The notes beneath the pieces were generated by a model that searched no databases, was not told where the DNA came from, and was given only the letters and a program-made list of their open reading frames with translations. Both the position numbers and the translations under genes were made by a program. A stretch of DNA of 64,000 bases from the NCBI RefSeq assembly GCF_003171675.1, contig NZ_QFZQ01000010.1:123656-187655 (forward strand). The letters run 5' to 3'. Source of the DNA: Reichenbachiella versicolor. GTDB taxonomy: Bacteria; Bacteroidota; Bacteroidia; Cytophagales; Cyclobacteriaceae. How positions within the stretch are numbered: position 1 is the first letter of the stretch; each line of letters opens with the position of its first letter. Shown piece by piece: positions 61,526 through 64,000 of the stretch.

Positions 61526-63517
61526 TTATTGGGTATAGATGTTTGACATGTTTCTATACCCTGAGTTGTCCCCATACCAGTCGCTATATAAAGAACCTTC
61601 ACTCATACCCCAGTCTATAAAACGGTTGTAAGCTTGGCTGATTCTTTTCTTTTCAATAGGATATCTAAAAGTATGTATTACATGGATACCCCAAGGTAAA
61701 TTATTTTCATTTACATAATACTTACCTGTAGAAGGGTTCGAAGCATCATCTTCAGTCCCTAACGTATTAGTATTTGCTAAATCAGTAGGTGGCTTGTTTG
61801 CCAAATGCACCTCTACACCTCGGTCATAACTTGAAAATATAAATGGATCAAATGGTACATTACCCAACTCTTCAATAGACACAGGCTCGGTAAACTCAAT
61901 TGACACCTCAAAATCTACAGGATCAAATACCGGTTCTGCCTTATTTGTATTAATAAAGTTTTCTCCCACACCTTGAAAATAATCATAAGCATCATTGAAC
62001 ACTACTAATACTGCTTTTGACTGATTGGACTCCAACCCTTTAGCATCTCTACTAATAAGCTGACCAAAATCACTATAGCCCTGAACACTTTCTATCTTGT
62101 TTTTATCTATATCTAAACCCAGCCCAAATCCACTATGAATGCTAGCCCCAATGGCCTTTAAACTAAATTCCATTCTCATCCTTACAACTCGGTTTTCGGC
62201 ATTTTGAACCATTACAAACCTGTACCCAATAACTAAGTCATTAAAATCATAGTCGCCTTGATATGGCCATAAATCTTCGAAAGCTATAGTTCCATTACCT
62301 AATTCTGAAGGAGTATAAGTCTCAAAAGCAACTTCCGGATCATCTGGAAAATCGTCAAGAATATTTATAATACCGTCACCATCAGAATCAGCTTGATCTA
62401 AATCATCAGCATCACATTTCCACGCAGTTAAATCATTAATCTTCCTATCAAAAGTTCGTACTATGGAGTAAGAACCATCCTCTTTGCTAATTTGAATCAA
62501 TCTACTATTAGAGTCATTGGTCCCTACAAATATTCGGTCCTGACGGTCTATAGCCATTGATGTTAACTGAAATGGAAAATTTTCAGCACTAATTCTGGTT
62601 ATTGTAGCATCACCAGTCTCTTCGTTGATAGAGGTAAATTTATACAACCCAGAAAAACATGCTAAATACAAATCTCCATTGCTATCAAAAGCCAAATCTC
62701 CTCCGGAAGTACTATTTACAAATCCTGTGACATTATAAGTTAAAACAACCTCATTAGTAACAGCATCAACTTTATACATTCTGCTCCCATTATTTCCCAT
62801 GTAGAAAAATCCGTCTTTATATTCCAGTCTTGGATAACTTCCATTAAACGGATTTCCTTGATGCAATACTGAGAAGGTCGAGCTACTAATATCGTAGGCA
62901 TACATAGTAGTACCAATATTATAATACATTAAACCATTTTCTTGATCTATTGCATTGGCTATAGAACCACCTCCTTGCAAATTGGGTAAAACAAGATCAG
63001 AATACTCATCATTAGTAAGATCTATAGTAAAATTATCTCCATTATTATTTACCGCATGAAGATAGTCAATACAAGCTCCATCATCTTGTGTTGAACTAGT
63101 AATACCGTTTATGGCTCTCCCATTATTATTCGAAAAGCTAATCATACTTACAGATTGGACATTAACTTCTTTACTAACACGAGACAAACCATCATCTTTT
63201 TCTATAAGTAAAGTAGATGAACTAGAAGGAAGAGTTAATGATATATCTCCATCAGCATAGCTACCCATATATATGTAACTGCCAAATTCGTCATAATATA
63301 TTCTGTAGATGCATCTACTGCAATCTTCCGAAATGTTAAACTTAACATTCCTTGTAGTAGCAAAATCATATCCCTCAGGAAATTTGATTGATGTTAAAGA
63401 GTCCAAAGAATATTCATCTTCTAATTTTTCTGGAGTCACTTGATCCAACTTATCAATACAACTCGTAATCATAAGAGGAATCAAAAAAATTAAGGTAAAG
63501 CTGGTAGCACGTTTCAT
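61526..63517 (-). CDS. LruC-domain surface lipoprotein
   Basis: The 663-residue protein has a lipobox (LMITSC, Cys20), a middle domain that reads like a beta-propeller of seven-bladed or similar repeats (TMYAYDISSSTF, KVDAVTNEVVLTYN, GDLYLACFSGLYKF), a short calcium-binding-type repeat (DSDGDGIINILDDFPDDP), and a C-terminal LruC domain beginning AFEDLWPYQGDYDFNDLVIGYRF. LruC proteins are surface proteins of Bacteroidota and spirochaetes. It may bind ligands at the outer membrane. It ends 6 bp from the panD stop. Confidence 0.85.
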   Translation of the reverse strand: MKRATSFTLIFLIPLMITSCIDKLDQVTPEKLEDEYSLDSLTSIKFPEGYDFATTRNVKFNISEDCSRCIYRIYYDEFGSYIYMGSYADGDISLTLPSSSSTLLIEKDDGLSRVSKEVNVQSVSMISFSNNNGRAINGITSSTQDDGACIDYLHAVNNNGDNFTIDLTNDEYSDLVLPNLQGGGSIANAIDQENGLMYYNIGTTMYAYDISSSTFSVLHQGNPFNGSYPRLEYKDGFFYMGNNGSRMYKVDAVTNEVVLTYNVTGFVNSTSGGDLAFDSNGDLYLACFSGLYKFTSINEETGDATITRISAENFPFQLTSMAIDRQDRIFVGTNDSNSRLIQISKEDGSYSIVRTFDRKINDLTAWKCDADDLDQADSDGDGIINILDDFPDDPEVAFETYTPSELGNGTIAFEDLWPYQGDYDFNDLVIGYRFVMVQNAENRVVRMRMEFSLKAIGASIHSGFGLGLDIDKNKIESVQGYSDFGQLISRDAKGLESNQSKAVLVVFNDAYDYFQGVGENFINTNKAEPVFDPVDFEVSIEFTEPVSIEELGNVPFDPFIFSSYDRGVEVHLANKPPTDLANTNTLGTEDDASNPSTGKYYVNENNLPWGIHVIHTFRYPIEKKRISQAYNRFIDWGMSEGSLYSDWYGDNSGYRNMSNIYTQ

Positions 63518-63932
63518 TACATAATAAATTTTTAATTAAACACATGTCAAAAGTAGAATGCATCCTATCACTTTAAATAATAATTCGATGATAGGTAGTA
63601 TTTCTACGTTATTTAGTATTGAAACGATCCAGTATAAATTTACAACTTTTTGAGGGTAACTATTTGATTGGTTGACTATTAACTAAACACCTTTCGTTAT
63701 TATGCGTCTATTTACAATCATTTTATTAATAACTCTTCTAAGTATTTCCGCTACTTTATTTGTTATGTAAAGCTCTGTGTATTTAATAAATACTGTTCAT
63801 TAGTGTTTAGAGAAGGGTTTATAATAAATAAGGTTTGATTAATTCTCTTAAAACGGGTCGTTACGATAACCAGTATCTTTCCTGATCAATATTCAGAGAT
63901 GGTTTGGTGAGATTATAAAAATATAGTGGTAT
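63518..63932. other. 415-bp intergenic region between the LruC gene and the rRNA terminator
   Basis: It holds the LruC promoter near 63555 and is very AT-rich. A short hydrophobic open frame of 22 residues (63702-63770) is probably chance. I see no tRNA or other RNA gene and no clear repeat. Confidence 0.5.
63548..63555 (-). promoter_or_regulatory. -7 element of the LruC lipoprotein gene
   Basis: The minus strand reads TACTTTTG, an exact TAnnTTTG match, 30 bases before ATG 63517. No TTTG box at 19-21 bases was found. Confidence 0.45.
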
Positions 63933-63963
63933 AAAAAAAGGGTTAATGAATTCTCACTAACCC
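63933..63963 (-). terminator. Terminator of the rRNA operon
   Basis: On the minus strand a 10-bp stem GGGTTAGTGA / TCATTAACCC (one G-T pair) with a GAAT loop is followed by seven T. It begins 11 bases after the 5S rRNA end. Confidence 0.9.
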
Positions 63964-63974
63964 CTTTGATAAAA

Positions 63975-64000
63975 TCTGGCGATGACCTACTCTCCCGCAT
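63975..64000 (-). rRNA. rrf: 3' end of a 5S rRNA gene (partial)
   Basis: The reverse complement of the last 26 bases reads GGGAGAGTAGGTCATCGCC in its middle, the conserved 3' part of bacterial 5S rRNA (the GGGAGAGUAGGUC helix). The gene continues beyond the window, so a whole rRNA operon probably lies to the right, read towards this window. Confidence 0.85.

Noticed and set aside
61515..61532. Short inverted repeat CAATAAAC / GTTTATTG between panD and the LruC gene
   Set aside because: The loop of two bases is too short to fold well and there is no T tract, so I do not call it a terminator.
63702..63770. A 22-residue hydrophobic open frame (MRLFTIILLI...)
   Set aside because: It is short, without a promoter or ribosome site, and lies in AT-rich DNA where hydrophobic frames are common by chance.

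Overview
The window is AT-rich chromosomal DNA from a member of the Bacteroidota, most likely a marine Cytophagales-type bacterium (inference). The evidence is the combination of TAnnTTTG-type -7 promoter elements with TTTG/TTG -33 boxes, weak or absent Shine-Dalgarno sites, DUF4292 and LruC-domain proteins, a Bacteroidota-style ccm operon, an archaeal/eukaryote-like ProS and FadL/OmpP1-like outer membrane proteins. I saw no insertion sequences, tRNAs or CRISPR arrays.

Layout. Positions 1-25731 hold an exopolysaccharide/O-antigen-type locus, read almost entirely on the minus strand. From its promoter-proximal end it contains nucleotide-sugar genes (UDP-glucuronate 4-epimerase, rfbA, rfbC, UDP-xylose synthase, UDP-sugar dehydrogenase), a sulfate-activation block (cysC-cysD-cysN, then cysQ), export genes (Wza-like, Wzz-like, Wzx flippase), a run of tightly overlapping glycosyltransferases and methyltransferases with a Wzy-like polymerase, gmd and fcl for GDP-L-fucose, and a WcaJ-like initiating sugar transferase. 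Together they would start a glycan on a lipid carrier, build, flip, polymerise and export it. The embedded PAPS-forming genes hint at sulfation, but no sulfotransferase is visible here.

Positions 25833-30440 (plus strand) hold a cytochrome c maturation operon, ccmB-C-D-E-F, whose CcmE carries Cys in place of the usual heme-binding His. Positions 30497-38543 (minus) hold a membrane-anchored MutS-like ATPase, a TPR/DUF4292/EnvC-like envelope operon, a second flippase and a crotonase. Positions 38762-42201 (plus) hold a small protein, truA, an ABC exporter and aroK. Then come a FadL-like porin, a secreted Ser/Arg/Tyr-rich protein, proS, and the membrane pair nfeD-floA.

Positions 48532-53365 (minus) hold LysE and SBF transporters, a CtpA-type S41 protease and a voltage-gated-type K+ channel with a zinc-ribbon tail. 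Between the channel and the protease lies the oddest element of the window: twelve units repeating exactly every 21 bp (52289-52540), each opening with an invariant AAACA. Positions 53479-64000 hold a fused FAD/Fe-S oxidoreductase, a low-molecular-weight phosphatase with a fructosamine-kinase-like protein, a GH29 fucosidase lipoprotein, an unknown helical protein, panD, an LruC-domain lipoprotein, and finally the 3' end of a 5S rRNA gene with its terminator, marking the end of an rRNA operon that enters from the right.
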